This document shows positions 1 to 7,602 of a stretch of DNA of 11,684 bases, in pieces (the stretch's first letter is position 1; each line of letters begins with the position of its first letter). The stretch comes from an uncultured Clostridia bacterium (GTDB lineage: Bacteria > Bacillota > Clostridia > Peptostreptococcales > Acidaminobacteraceae). The notes under the pieces are model-generated. The model was not told the DNA's origin. It saw only the letters and a list, made by a program, of their open reading frames with translations, and did no database searches. The position numbers were made by a program, and so were the translations under genes. Location of the stretch: contig CAMFGQ010000036.1 of assembly GCA_945950065.1 (NCBI GenBank), positions 1-11,684 on the forward strand, in the 5' to 3' direction.

Positions 1-1
1 C

Positions 2-8
2 AAAGGAG
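2..8 (+). promoter_or_regulatory. Ribosome binding site for the HTH-solenoid gene
   Basis: AAAGGAG seven bases before the ATG at 16. It fixes the start of this gene at 16 rather than the in-frame ATG at 34. The promoter lies outside the window. Confidence 0.8.
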
Positions 9-15
9 AAGAGCT

Positions 16-1188
16 ATGTATGAATTAGAAGGTATGGGCATTAGAATACAAGCCCGTAGAAAAGAACTGGGATTAACCCAGGGAGAATTTGCAGATCAAC
101 TGAACATCTCGCCACAGGCTGTATCCAAATGGGAAACAGGTCTAGGCATGCCAGATATTTCCTCCTTACCTGATATTGCCCGGGTGCTGGATATGAGCAT
201 TGATGAATTGTTTGGACGCAATGTGCCTAAAGAAGAAAAAAGCAAATCCTATCCAGAAATCTTTGAGGATTTACACTTTATTACTGCCTATGGAGACTCT
301 GCACTCTACGCAGATCGAGCACTTCAAGTGGACACGATGGAATCGGATTTAGTCCGCTTTAGTGATGGAAGTGAAGTGGACTTAAATACGAGAAGAATCT
401 ATAATCGAGGAATTTACTCCATCCGACTGGTGGATGAACAGCTACTAAGGAATCTACCCGAAAAAAAGGAAAGTCAAAAATCTGAACTGCCACCCGATCA
501 AGAAGTCAAAAATCTACGGTTGGATTTGTCTTCTAATTCCTATGACATTGAAATTCATCAAACCGATGGTCCTGTCTATTGGGAGACAGAAACCAGAGAA
601 CATGTAGACATTAAACTTCAAGGTGATGAACTGGTTGTCAGCAGTAGTGGCGTGGGCAAACGCCTCTTTTCAATCAATTTTGGGTCCAGTACCACAGAGC
701 GTATTCGTCTGTATTTGCCACCCAAAATGCAGAGACTGACCTATAATTCCGGTGGTTCTGGTGATCTAAGGAGCAGAGTAGACTTTGAAGAAGCCAATCT
801 CATTATACTTGGTTCAGGAGATTTAGACTTCAATCAAGTAGACCATTTAACCCTAGATCTTAAAGGAGCAGGTGATGTAAGAATTCGCCGTGTGGGCTCC
901 CTCTTTGTGGATATTGCAGGGGCAGGAGATGTGGATGTTGAAGAAATTTATAAAACCTTTTCAGGACGACTCCGAGGTGCAGGGGACATTCATCTTGGTT
1001 CGGGAGAAGTAGAGAAACTGAAACTCACCATTACTGGAGCAGGTGATGTCAATGCATCCCATGTTACCGCTGAGGAACTGGATGTTGCAATCCATGGACC
1101 AGGAAGCCTAGTCTTGGGAAGACTAAGGGGTTCTTCTACAGAGAGTATCTCCTTTATGGGTACACTCAAAATTCTGAAGCGAGGATAA
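16..1188 (+). CDS. XRE-family HTH regulator fused to a GIN/DUF4097-like beta-solenoid domain
   Basis: A 390-residue protein, probably a cytosolic DNA-binding regulator. Residues about 8-65 form a classic XRE/Cro-type helix-turn-helix (IRIQARRKELGLTQGEFADQ, then ISPQAVSKWE and the DISSLPDIARVLDMSIDELF ending). A variable linker follows (70-165). Residues about 165-385 are rich in beta-strand and carry seven evenly spaced turns: GSGD at 247 and 266, GAGD at 284, 302, 321 and 341, and GPGS at 361, a period of 18-20 residues. This looks like the right-handed beta-solenoid of the putative auto-adhesin head GIN / DUF4097 families. I see no signal peptide or membrane segment, so the solenoid should be intracellular. 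The ATG at 16 is chosen because AAAGGAG lies at 2-8; an internal ATG at 34 lacks such a site. The gene is convergent with the aldehyde dehydrogenase. The target and any ligand are unknown. HTH call is confident; the solenoid family name is from memory. Confidence 0.88.
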   Translation: MYELEGMGIRIQARRKELGLTQGEFADQLNISPQAVSKWETGLGMPDISSLPDIARVLDMSIDELFGRNVPKEEKSKSYPEIFEDLHFITAYGDSALYADRALQVDTMESDLVRFSDGSEVDLNTRRIYNRGIYSIRLVDEQLLRNLPEKKESQKSELPPDQEVKNLRLDLSSNSYDIEIHQTDGPVYWETETREHVDIKLQGDELVVSSSGVGKRLFSINFGSSTTERIRLYLPPKMQRLTYNSGGSGDLRSRVDFEEANLIILGSGDLDFNQVDHLTLDLKGAGDVRIRRVGSLFVDIAGAGDVDVEEIYKTFSGRLRGAGDIHLGSGEVEKLKLTITGAGDVNASHVTAEELDVAIHGPGSLVLGRLRGSSTESISFMGTLKILKRG

Positions 1189-1204
1189 AGAAAATTGAAT
1201 CAAG

Positions 1205-1235
1205 AAGACCAGAGCCTAGGACTCTGGTCTTTTTT
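1205..1235 (+). terminator. Rho-independent terminator after the HTH-solenoid gene, possibly bidirectional
   Basis: A perfect 10-bp stem, AAGACCAGAG (1205-1214) with CTCTGGTCTT (1222-1231), and a 7-base loop, followed by six T (1230-1235, partly in the stem). It starts 17 bases after the stop of the plus-strand gene. The convergent aldehyde dehydrogenase ends at 1248, so the same hairpin can stop transcription from the other side, but the T-tract on that strand is weaker and interrupted. Confidence 0.88.
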
Positions 1236-1247
1236 GAATAGGTTACT

Positions 1248-2654
1248 TTATCCTGTAAAGACAGCTTTGATTTCCGTAAACTCCAATAACCCATGGAGTC
1301 CACTTTCTCTACCGATACCACTCTGTTTATAGCCACCAAAGGGTGCTTGGAAGACAGAGGTGTTCTCGTTGATGTGGACATTGCCTGTCTCAAGTTTTTC
1401 TGCAAGAGCAATGGCTTCCTTCTTTTTTCCAAAGACAGCACCAGAAAGACCATAGGGGGTAGCATTGGCTTCTTCAATGACCTCATCTAGATCGTCATAG
1501 GTGAACAGAGAGAGTACAGGGCCGAAAATTTCTTCTTTTGCAATCTTCATATCACTGGTTACCTTGGTGAAGACACAGGGCTCTACAAAGAAACCTTTTT
1601 CTGCTTGAGGAATCTCTCCAAGGACCAATTCTGCACCTTCCTCAATCCCACTCTCAATGTACTCTTTTACACTGTCATATCTTCCTTTTGATACCAAGGG
1701 ACCGAGCTTCGTATCTTCTTTTTCTGGATCTCCAGTTTGGTAGTGAGAGATGCTTTCTTTTATCTTGTCAATGACTTCTTGTTCCAAATGAGCAGGAACA
1801 AAAAAGCGTGTGAAGGCAGAGCAAGTCTGTCCTGAATTGTAGAAGCAAGAATTCATTACTCGCTTCACAGCTAGATCCACATCACCACCATCAAGAAGAA
1901 TCGCTGGGGATTTACCACCTAATTCTAGTGCAACCTTTTTAATGGTTTCTGCAGCATGATGTTGGATCTCTTTTCCTACCTTTGTTGAGCCAGTAAAGGA
2001 GACCATGTCAATGCGTGGATCTGATGAGAGCTTTTCGCCTACATCGCTTCCTTTTCCAGTAATCATGTTGAAGACTCCTGCAGGAAGACTGGCTTGATGG
2101 AAGGCTTCCGCAAGATAGAAGGCTGGACTAGGAGATTCACTACTGGGTTTTAATACAACCGTATTGCCCGTGACAAGGGCAGGAATCACCTTTTGGATGA
2201 CCTGATTAAGCGGATAGTTCCATGGAGTCATACAACTGACCACGCCTACTGGATCTCTGTAGAGAAGATATCCTTGATGTTCTTCTACAAAGGGAGTTTC
2301 TTCAGCCAGCGCAAGATAATTCCCAAAATTCCTCAGAGGTCCCTGGACTTGCACCCTAAGGGCAGAGCTAATGGGAGAACCCATTTCTCGAGAGATGGCA
2401 AGGGCGAGATCTTCCTGCTTTTCCTCCATGTATTGAAGAGCCTTGGAAAGAAGAGTAATTCTTTCGTCAAGGGGAGTGTTTTTCCATAGTTCCTTCGCAT
2501 CAAAGGCTGCTTGAATGGCAGCATCCACATCCTCTGGAGAGGAGCGCGGTATTGTTAGATAGACTTCTTCAGTTGAGGGATTGATTACGTCCATTAGAAT
2601 GGAAGAGGATGGATTGATCCATTTTCCTCCCACATAAATTTGCTCAAAATTCAT
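1248..2654 (-). CDS. NAD(P)-dependent aldehyde dehydrogenase (ALDH superfamily)
   Basis: A 468-residue cytosolic enzyme of normal family length, oxidising an aldehyde to the carboxylic acid with NAD(P)+. All core elements are visible: the oxyanion-hole Asn146 in PWNYP, the cofactor-binding Lys169 in VVLKP, the FTGST turn of the Rossmann fold (220-224), the general base Glu244 in LELGGKSP, the catalytic Cys278 in GQTCSA, and EEIFGPV (374-380) before the C-terminal PFGGYKQSGIGRE segment (438-450). A free thiol-acyl acceptor is not suggested; this looks like a hydrolytic, non-CoA-acylating ALDH. The start is fixed by AAAGGAGG at 2659-2666. It stands alone between two terminators, so it is probably monocistronic and not part of the sugar operon. 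The substrate cannot be deduced: no neighbouring alcohol, amine or betaine gene is present. Family assignment is very secure. Confidence 0.96.
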   Translation of the reverse strand: MNFEQIYVGGKWINPSSSILMDVINPSTEEVYLTIPRSSPEDVDAAIQAAFDAKELWKNTPLDERITLLSKALQYMEEKQEDLALAISREMGSPISSALRVQVQGPLRNFGNYLALAEETPFVEEHQGYLLYRDPVGVVSCMTPWNYPLNQVIQKVIPALVTGNTVVLKPSSESPSPAFYLAEAFHQASLPAGVFNMITGKGSDVGEKLSSDPRIDMVSFTGSTKVGKEIQHHAAETIKKVALELGGKSPAILLDGGDVDLAVKRVMNSCFYNSGQTCSAFTRFFVPAHLEQEVIDKIKESISHYQTGDPEKEDTKLGPLVSKGRYDSVKEYIESGIEEGAELVLGEIPQAEKGFFVEPCVFTKVTSDMKIAKEEIFGPVLSLFTYDDLDEVIEEANATPYGLSGAVFGKKKEAIALAEKLETGNVHINENTSVFQAPFGGYKQSGIGRESGLHGLLEFTEIKAVFTG

Positions 2655-2658
2655 CTTT

Positions 2659-2680
2659 CCTCCTTTCCCTGATTAGGGAA
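2659..2680 (-). promoter_or_regulatory. Ribosome binding site and overlapping inverted repeat before the aldehyde dehydrogenase gene
   Basis: On the minus strand AAAGGAGG (2659-2666) lies 4 bases before the ATG. Immediately upstream and overlapping it by two bases is a 6-bp inverted repeat, TTCCCT (2665-2670) and AGGGAA (2675-2680), with a 4-base loop. The repeat could be a small operator or an RNA hairpin that partly masks the ribosome binding site. The binding site is clear; the role of the repeat is inference. I could not find a convincing -35/-10 pair in 2681-2770. Confidence 0.55.
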
Positions 2681-2766
2681 GAGTTGACGTTTTCTTCTGT
2701 TTTTATTCATAACCCTTTTTTCTTCTGAATAACTTTTAAAACTGTAATGAAAGGAGGAGTTTGTGG

Positions 2767-2797
2767 AAAAAGGAAAGAACCCCGATGGGGGTTCTTT
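2767..2797 (-). terminator. Rho-independent terminator at the end of the sugar operon
   Basis: A perfect 10-bp stem, AAAGAACCCC (2774-2783) with GGGGTTCTTT (2788-2797), and a 4-base loop (2784-2787). On the minus strand it is followed by CC and five T (2767-2771). It begins 10 bases past the stop of the MalK-type ATPase gene and separates the operon from the aldehyde dehydrogenase. Confidence 0.92.
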
Positions 2798-2806
2798 GCA
2801 TGAAGG

Positions 2807-3913
2807 CTACTCTTTATAGAGAAGATTTTCTTCAGTCGACTTGAGAAAGAGATGGATGCGATGGGGATCCCACCGGATCTCCACTTCATCCTCGGGGACA
2901 TACTGAACTTCTTCTGTACTCTTAAAGCTTAAGAGATCTTCTTGTAGGCGGAAATGCACATGATATTCACTACCAAGTAGCTCGCTGACAACAATTTTTG
3001 TAGGGTAGCCACCCTCTTGAGGGAAGGTATCTTCAGGCCGTACACCTAGGATGACTTCCTCACCAAGATGAGCTTTTACCTTTTCTTTGTTTTGTGGACT
3101 GAGCTGAAGTTCTTCTTGATATTCTTTGCCATCAATGGTAAAGCGCAGGTAGAGTAGGTCTTCTTTTTCTTCCAACACTCCCTCAATAAAGTTCATTTGA
3201 GGTGAGCCAATAAATCCAGCTACAAAGAGATTCTTTGGATTATCATAGATTTCTTTTGGTGTTGCAACCTGCTGGATAAGTCCTTCATTCATCACACAAA
3301 TTCGTGATCCCATGGTCATGGCTTCTGTCTGATCATGGGTTACATAGACAAAGGTGGTCTCCAGATCTTGATGAAGCTTGATTAGTTCGGCTCTAGTCTG
3401 TACCCTGAGTTTAGCATCAAGATTAGAGAGGGGCTCATCCATAAGAAAGACTTGGGGCTTTCTTACGATAGCTCTACCTAATGCTACACGCTGCCGTTGT
3501 CCACCAGAGAGTTGACGAGGCTTATTGTTTAAAAGATCAGAGAGACCAAGAATGGAAGCAGCCTTCTCAATGCGCTCTTTCATTTCTTCCTTTGGGGTCT
3601 TACTGAGCTTTAAGCCAAATCCCATGTTTTGGTAAACACTCATATGAGGATAAAGAGCATAATTCTGGAAGACCATGGCGATATCCCGGTCCTTTGGATC
3701 CACGTCATTGGCAAGTTTATCCCCAATGTAAAGCTCGCCGCTTGTAAGCTCTTCGAGGCCTGCAATCATGCGCAGGGTGGTTGATTTACCACAGCCAGAA
3801 GGACCTACTAATACCATAAATTCCTTATCCTCTATCTCTAAATCAATTGCCTTGACGGCTTCAAAGCCATTGTCATAGACTTTAGATACTTTTTTTAGTT
3901 CTACACCTGCCAT
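2807..3913 (-). CDS. Sugar ABC transporter ATP-binding protein, MalK/MsmX/UgpC family
   Basis: A 368-residue ATPase subunit of a carbohydrate importer (CUT1 type) that acts on the inner face of the membrane as a dimer and drives the MalF/MalG-type permeases. Visible motifs: Walker A GPSGCGKST (37-45), Q-loop Gln83 in VFQNYALYPHMSV, ABC signature LSGGQ (135-139), Walker B VFLMDE (155-160), D-loop SNLDAKLR, and switch His193 in VTHDQTEAMT. Residues about 240-360 form the TOBE/OB domain typical of MalK, including GVRPED (290-295). Length is normal for the family. The start overlaps the end of pgmB by 13 bases, and its AAAGGAGG (3921-3928) lies inside pgmB, so translation is probably coupled. Many Gram-positive CUT1 systems lack their own ATPase and share one encoded elsewhere; here it is the last gene of the operon, so it may also serve other importers. 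Substrate follows from the operon, not from this protein. Confidence 0.96.
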   Translation of the reverse strand: MAGVELKKVSKVYDNGFEAVKAIDLEIEDKEFMVLVGPSGCGKSTTLRMIAGLEELTSGELYIGDKLANDVDPKDRDIAMVFQNYALYPHMSVYQNMGFGLKLSKTPKEEMKERIEKAASILGLSDLLNNKPRQLSGGQRQRVALGRAIVRKPQVFLMDEPLSNLDAKLRVQTRAELIKLHQDLETTFVYVTHDQTEAMTMGSRICVMNEGLIQQVATPKEIYDNPKNLFVAGFIGSPQMNFIEGVLEEKEDLLYLRFTIDGKEYQEELQLSPQNKEKVKAHLGEEVILGVRPEDTFPQEGGYPTKIVVSELLGSEYHVHFRLQEDLLSFKSTEEVQYVPEDEVEIRWDPHRIHLFLKSTEENLLYKE

Positions 3914-4572
3914 GTTTTGTCCTCCTTTATGAGTTCCAGTAGATAGGGTGAAGCCTCCTTGAGTGATTCAAAGGAGGGTATTCCTGGTGGAAAGAGATAT
4001 TCCTTTCCAATGGCAATGGGCTTCATACCGGCTTGAAGGATGCTCTCAATTCCAGCTGGAGCATCTTCAATTCCAATGCAATGTGCAGGTTCCACCCCCA
4101 GTCCCTCGGCGGCTTTCAAAAAAATCTCAGGATCAGGCTTTGGATGTTGGATTGTTGCAGGATCAACCATATAGTCGAAGTACGACCAGATCTCCATTTT
4201 TTCAAGGAGTTTCGGTGCATTCCTAGAGGCAGAGGCAATGGCCATGGGAATCTTCATCCCTTTGAGTTCCTCTAGGAGTTCTATCACTCCTGGATTGGCA
4301 TCCTCTGGGGTTACATCCTCCAATGCCTGTTGATAATAATCGTTCTTTCTATCCATGAGCTCTTGTTTTTCTTTTTGTGTAAAGGTCTTTTCGAGATGAC
4401 CATGTGCTAAGAGCTGCTCCAGGGATTCTGCTCTTGAAATTCCCCGTAAGCGATCTTCATATTCCTTGGGAAGGTCAAAACCTAACTCAGCAGCAAGTTT
4501 TTTCCAAGCTAGATAATGATCTTTAGAGCTCTCGGCTAGGACACCATCTACATCAAAGATGATTGCCAGCAT
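3901..4572 (-). CDS. pgmB: Beta-phosphoglucomutase (HAD superfamily, subfamily IA)
   Basis: A 223-residue cytosolic enzyme converting beta-D-glucose 1-phosphate to glucose 6-phosphate through a beta-glucose 1,6-bisphosphate intermediate, with Mg2+. The nucleophile and acid/base pair are Asp7 and Asp9 in FDVDG. His19 and Trp23 (HYLAW), Arg47 in GISRAESL, SASRN (114-118), Lys145 in HPKPDPEIF and Glu169-Asp170 in GIEDAPAG match the well-known Lactococcus lactis enzyme as I remember it, several with the same residue number. The usual Thr after the DxD loop is replaced by Ser15-Ser16. ACCTCC (4578-4583; GGAGGT on the coding strand) supports the start. The gene overlaps the GH65 phosphorylase gene by 20 bases and the ATPase gene by 13. 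The pairing with a GH65 phosphorylase, which makes beta-glucose 1-phosphate, makes the function very secure. Confidence 0.95.
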   Translation of the reverse strand: MLAIIFDVDGVLAESSKDHYLAWKKLAAELGFDLPKEYEDRLRGISRAESLEQLLAHGHLEKTFTQKEKQELMDRKNDYYQQALEDVTPEDANPGVIELLEELKGMKIPMAIASASRNAPKLLEKMEIWSYFDYMVDPATIQHPKPDPEIFLKAAEGLGVEPAHCIGIEDAPAGIESILQAGMKPIAIGKEYLFPPGIPSFESLKEASPYLLELIKEDKTWQV

Positions 4573-6778
4573 AGTCTACCTCCACTTCTTCAACTAAATG
4601 ATAGGACTGATCATAGACCTTTAGCTCAAGGGGTTCTCCTTTGATCAGATTAAGTGTAATCCTCTCTCCAACCCTTACCCGAATCAATCTGCCCTTATAA
4701 TGGAAATGAAAAGTATAGCTTTTCCAAGATGTTGGGAGAATCGGACGTAGAGTAAGAGGAGATAGTCTGATTCCTGCAAATCCCTTAAGGATAAAGAGCA
4801 CTGTACCAGCCATGTTAGCCATATGGAGCCCATGGTGTGTATTCCCTTGGAGATTGTGATGATCCATGAGAAGGGACTGTTTAAAGTACTCCCAGGCATC
4901 CTCTTCTTTTCCAAGTCGAGCTGCCATCATGCCATAAATACAGGCGGATAAAGAAGAGTCATGGGTAGTCCTGGGTTCATAATAGGCATAGCTTCTCTCC
5001 ATCACGGAATAGGAGTCCTCCTCTTCACGAAGCAAATAGCTAAGGATCGTATCTGCCTGTTTCAAAATCTGATGGCGATAGATATAGAGGGGATGATAGT
5101 GAAGCAGCAGCGGTCTCTTTTTCTTCTCCTCAGGCCACTGAGGTTTTTCAAGAAAGAGAGAGTCTTGCTTATGAATCCCCAATTTTTCATCATAGGGAAG
5201 GACCATGTTTTCACTGGCTTCCTTCATTCTCTTCAGTTCCTCATCTATTACACCATGGTCTCTTCGAAAGACCTCCAATCGTGGGTCATCCCTTAACTCA
5301 TGAAAGAGCTCTACTAAGGAGCGAAGATGGACTTGTGCCAAGCGGTTGGTATAGTAATTATCGCTAACCACAGCACTGTATTCATCTGGACCTGTTACAT
5401 TGTGCAGATGAAAGCCTTCATCATCCATGTTACCTAGTTCTAGCCAGGTGCGTGCTGTTTCAAGGATGACTTCCAGAGCACCTGAAAAGAGGAAGTCTTG
5501 ATCTTCTGTTAGGAGGTACTCCTGAAGCATGGAAAAAGCAATGTCTCCACTGAGGTGAACCTGTGCACTTCCTGCAGGATAGTAGCCTGAGGATTCAATA
5601 CCACTAATGGTTCTCCAAGGGTAGTATGCTCCTCCGTCATGACCCATGATTTTGGCATGGTCCTTGGCAAGGGGAAGTGTAGCGATACGAAAGTCAAGCA
5701 GACTTCTTGCATGGGATGGTGAAAGGAGCTGCCAAAGGGGAAGCATATAGACTTCTGTATCCCAGAAGTAGTGTCCTTCATAGCCCTCTCCACTGAGTCC
5801 CTTGGCTGAGATGTTACTGAGATGATCCCTTCCAGTGGACTGTAGGAGATGGAAGATCTGCCAATTGATCAGGAGTTCACTCTCTGGATCTCCTTCTATT
5901 TCGATCTTTGCTTCTTTCCAAAAATCTCCTAAATAGTCTTCTTGTTCTTTTTTGATTTCTTCTAAAGAAATCTTCCTTAGAGAAGAAGCCAACCTCTCCA
6001 GATGCTTCTTCGGTTCCTCTTCTCTTCTTGAGTCACTAAAGAGAGCACGCTTCTCAAGTTGAAAGCTATCTCTAGAAGAGAAGCTATAGCCAAGACGACC
6101 TTCCTCGCGGATCAGGTTTCCCTCTGTGTTTGCAAGATGCATAACACGACAAGCGATTTGCTGTTGAGAAATCAAGGTTTTTTGTAGGGAAAGAAGATCA
6201 GTGGTTTCTGTGTCTTCTTCTAATTGTGTTGTGCGCAGTAGCTCATCCACCTTGCCAATACGAGGATCTTCTTGGTCGATGTAGTTTTTTACTTTTGTAT
6301 CGATATAGCTGCGTAGTTCAATTTCACCAGGATAATCGATGTCTACATGATAGACAAAGAGTTCTTTTCTTCTAAAGGAAGCAAGGCGCATAAAGCCAAG
6401 GGAAGCAAGTTTTCCACTGGGATGTTCCCAGAAGAAGCTTCTCCTGTAGAGGCCTTTTTCAAGATCCAGCTCCTCTTTATAGTGGAGCAAAAGGCTACTT
6501 TCTGAAAGTGCGACGCCATCAAGAATAATCTCTATGCTCTGTGTATCACAGATACGAGGTTGTTTATCAATCATGGTGGGAAAGCCATAGGCCATTTCGG
6601 CATGATGCATAGGGATGCGTTCATAGATCCCATTGATGTAGCTTCCTCGTTGGGAGCCCCTTAGGCCATCCCTACCTTCTGAAGGGGAGGAGCGTACACC
6701 GATGTATCCGTTTCCCAGTGCAAAGAGGCTTTCTTTGATCCCAAGATCTTCCGGTACACCAATATGCTCAAAGATCAT
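4553..6778 (-). CDS. GH65 inverting alpha-glucoside phosphorylase, possibly trehalose phosphorylase
   Basis: A 741-residue cytosolic enzyme that phosphorolyses an alpha-linked gluco-disaccharide to beta-glucose 1-phosphate plus an acceptor sugar. An N-terminal beta-sandwich (about 1-260, opening with ESLFALGNGYIGVR) is followed by a linker and the (alpha/alpha)6 barrel (about 300-670) and a small C-terminal beta domain. Key residues: substrate-site segment GHYFWDTEVYMLPLW (335-349), general acid Glu466 in TGPDEYS, LKQAD (572-576), and the phosphate-binding Ser608-Ser609 in TTHDSSLS, then HHGLHMANMAGT (648-659). No catalytic nucleophile is expected, since phosphate attacks directly. The acceptor loop RTISGIESSGYYPAG (389-403) followed by SAQVHLSGDIAF resembles trehalose phosphorylases as I recall them and not the maltose type. 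The 2-base gap from the upstream permease and AAGGAG (6784-6789) inside that permease suggest coupling. Family certain; kojibiose, nigerose or another acceptor cannot be excluded. Confidence 0.93.
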   Translation of the reverse strand: MIFEHIGVPEDLGIKESLFALGNGYIGVRSSPSEGRDGLRGSQRGSYINGIYERIPMHHAEMAYGFPTMIDKQPRICDTQSIEIILDGVALSESSLLLHYKEELDLEKGLYRRSFFWEHPSGKLASLGFMRLASFRRKELFVYHVDIDYPGEIELRSYIDTKVKNYIDQEDPRIGKVDELLRTTQLEEDTETTDLLSLQKTLISQQQIACRVMHLANTEGNLIREEGRLGYSFSSRDSFQLEKRALFSDSRREEEPKKHLERLASSLRKISLEEIKKEQEDYLGDFWKEAKIEIEGDPESELLINWQIFHLLQSTGRDHLSNISAKGLSGEGYEGHYFWDTEVYMLPLWQLLSPSHARSLLDFRIATLPLAKDHAKIMGHDGGAYYPWRTISGIESSGYYPAGSAQVHLSGDIAFSMLQEYLLTEDQDFLFSGALEVILETARTWLELGNMDDEGFHLHNVTGPDEYSAVVSDNYYTNRLAQVHLRSLVELFHELRDDPRLEVFRRDHGVIDEELKRMKEASENMVLPYDEKLGIHKQDSLFLEKPQWPEEKKKRPLLLHYHPLYIYRHQILKQADTILSYLLREEEDSYSVMERSYAYYEPRTTHDSSLSACIYGMMAARLGKEEDAWEYFKQSLLMDHHNLQGNTHHGLHMANMAGTVLFILKGFAGIRLSPLTLRPILPTSWKSYTFHFHYKGRLIRVRVGERITLNLIKGEPLELKVYDQSYHLVEEVEVDYAGNHL

Positions 6779-6780
6779 AG

Positions 6781-7602
6781 CTACTCCTTCAATGCCCCGG
6801 AAGTGATTCCGCTAATGATTTGGCGCTGGAAGAGCAGCACAATGAGGAGTGTTGGTATGGTTACCACCACGGTTGCTGCAGTCACTTGTCCCCAGTAGAC
6901 TGTAAACTGTCCTCGGAGGAAGCTAATGGCAACAGGGGCAGTTCTCCATGCTGCATCAGGGTTTAAGGTGAGGGAAAGGAGAAACTCATTCCAGACACCA
7001 ATAAAGGTCATGATGGCAGCAGTGAAGATTCCCGGTAAGGCTAAGGGGAGAATCACACTGAAGAAAGTTCTTAATTTAGATGCTCCGTCAATGCGAGCGG
7101 ACTCCTCCATTTCCTTAGGAATCTGGGAGAAGTGATTGATGAGGATAAAGACAGAAATCGGTAAACTGATCATGGAATAGGGCAGGGTAATGTAGTAGGA
7201 ATTGGTAAGCCCTAGTTCCACAAATTTTTGATAGATGGGTCCCACAACGATCATTTGGGGGAACATACTGGTGGAGAGGATCAGTACCATAAGAAGTGTC
7301 TTTCCCCTGAACTTGAGTCGTGCAATGGCATAGGCTGCAAAGCTAGCGATAATGGTGACATAGGTTGTGGTAATGGTGGCAATGATCAAAGAGTTTTTCA
7401 GACCCGTGAGGATGCCTCCTCTGTAGAGGGACTGATAGTGTTCAAAGGTCATTTTTGAGCCAAAGGGCTTTAATGCACCCGCTCCCCAGATTTCTGCTTC
7501 CGGCTTTAAGCTGGTGAGAAATACCCAGATAAAGGGAAAGATGATGATAAAGAGATAGAGGAAGATGGCAAGATAAAATAACGTCTTGGTATTCTTTTTC
7601 AT
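6781..7602 (-). CDS. Carbohydrate ABC transporter permease, MalG type (CUT1)
   Basis: A 273-residue integral membrane subunit that pairs with the MalF-type permease to form the translocation channel. Six membrane segments are apparent, at about 8-30, 70-94, 103-124, 136-157, 186-209 and 240-258. The cytoplasmic EAA loop that contacts the ATPase is at 166-190 (MEESARIDGASKLRTFF and on to ILPLALP). Length is typical for MalG-like subunits. Its ATG overlaps the stop of the upstream permease by 4 bases (ATGA), and its ribosome binding site, GGAGGTGAT on the minus strand (7608-7616), is a 9-base perfect complement to the usual 16S 3' end, the strongest site in the operon. That points to a high or at least balanced synthesis of this subunit. 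Substrate is inferred from the phosphorylase and mutase genes downstream. Confidence 0.95.
   Translation of the reverse strand: MKKNTKTLFYLAIFLYLFIIIFPFIWVFLTSLKPEAEIWGAGALKPFGSKMTFEHYQSLYRGGILTGLKNSLIIATITTTYVTIIASFAAYAIARLKFRGKTLLMVLILSTSMFPQMIVVGPIYQKFVELGLTNSYYITLPYSMISLPISVFILINHFSQIPKEMEESARIDGASKLRTFFSVILPLALPGIFTAAIMTFIGVWNEFLLSLTLNPDAAWRTAPVAISFLRGQFTVYWGQVTAATVVVTIPTLLIVLLFQRQIISGITSGALKE

Noticed and set aside
1166..1486. A 106-codon minus-strand frame overlapping the end of the aldehyde dehydrogenase gene
   Set aside because: Most of it is a different frame of the dehydrogenase gene, and it crosses the terminator hairpin and the end of the opposite gene. No support as a gene.
4961..5296. 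A 111-codon open frame on the plus strand opposite the GH65 gene
   Set aside because: It lies fully inside a secure gene with intact catalytic motifs, has no ribosome binding site that I can see, and its translation resembles no protein family. It is an antisense shadow.
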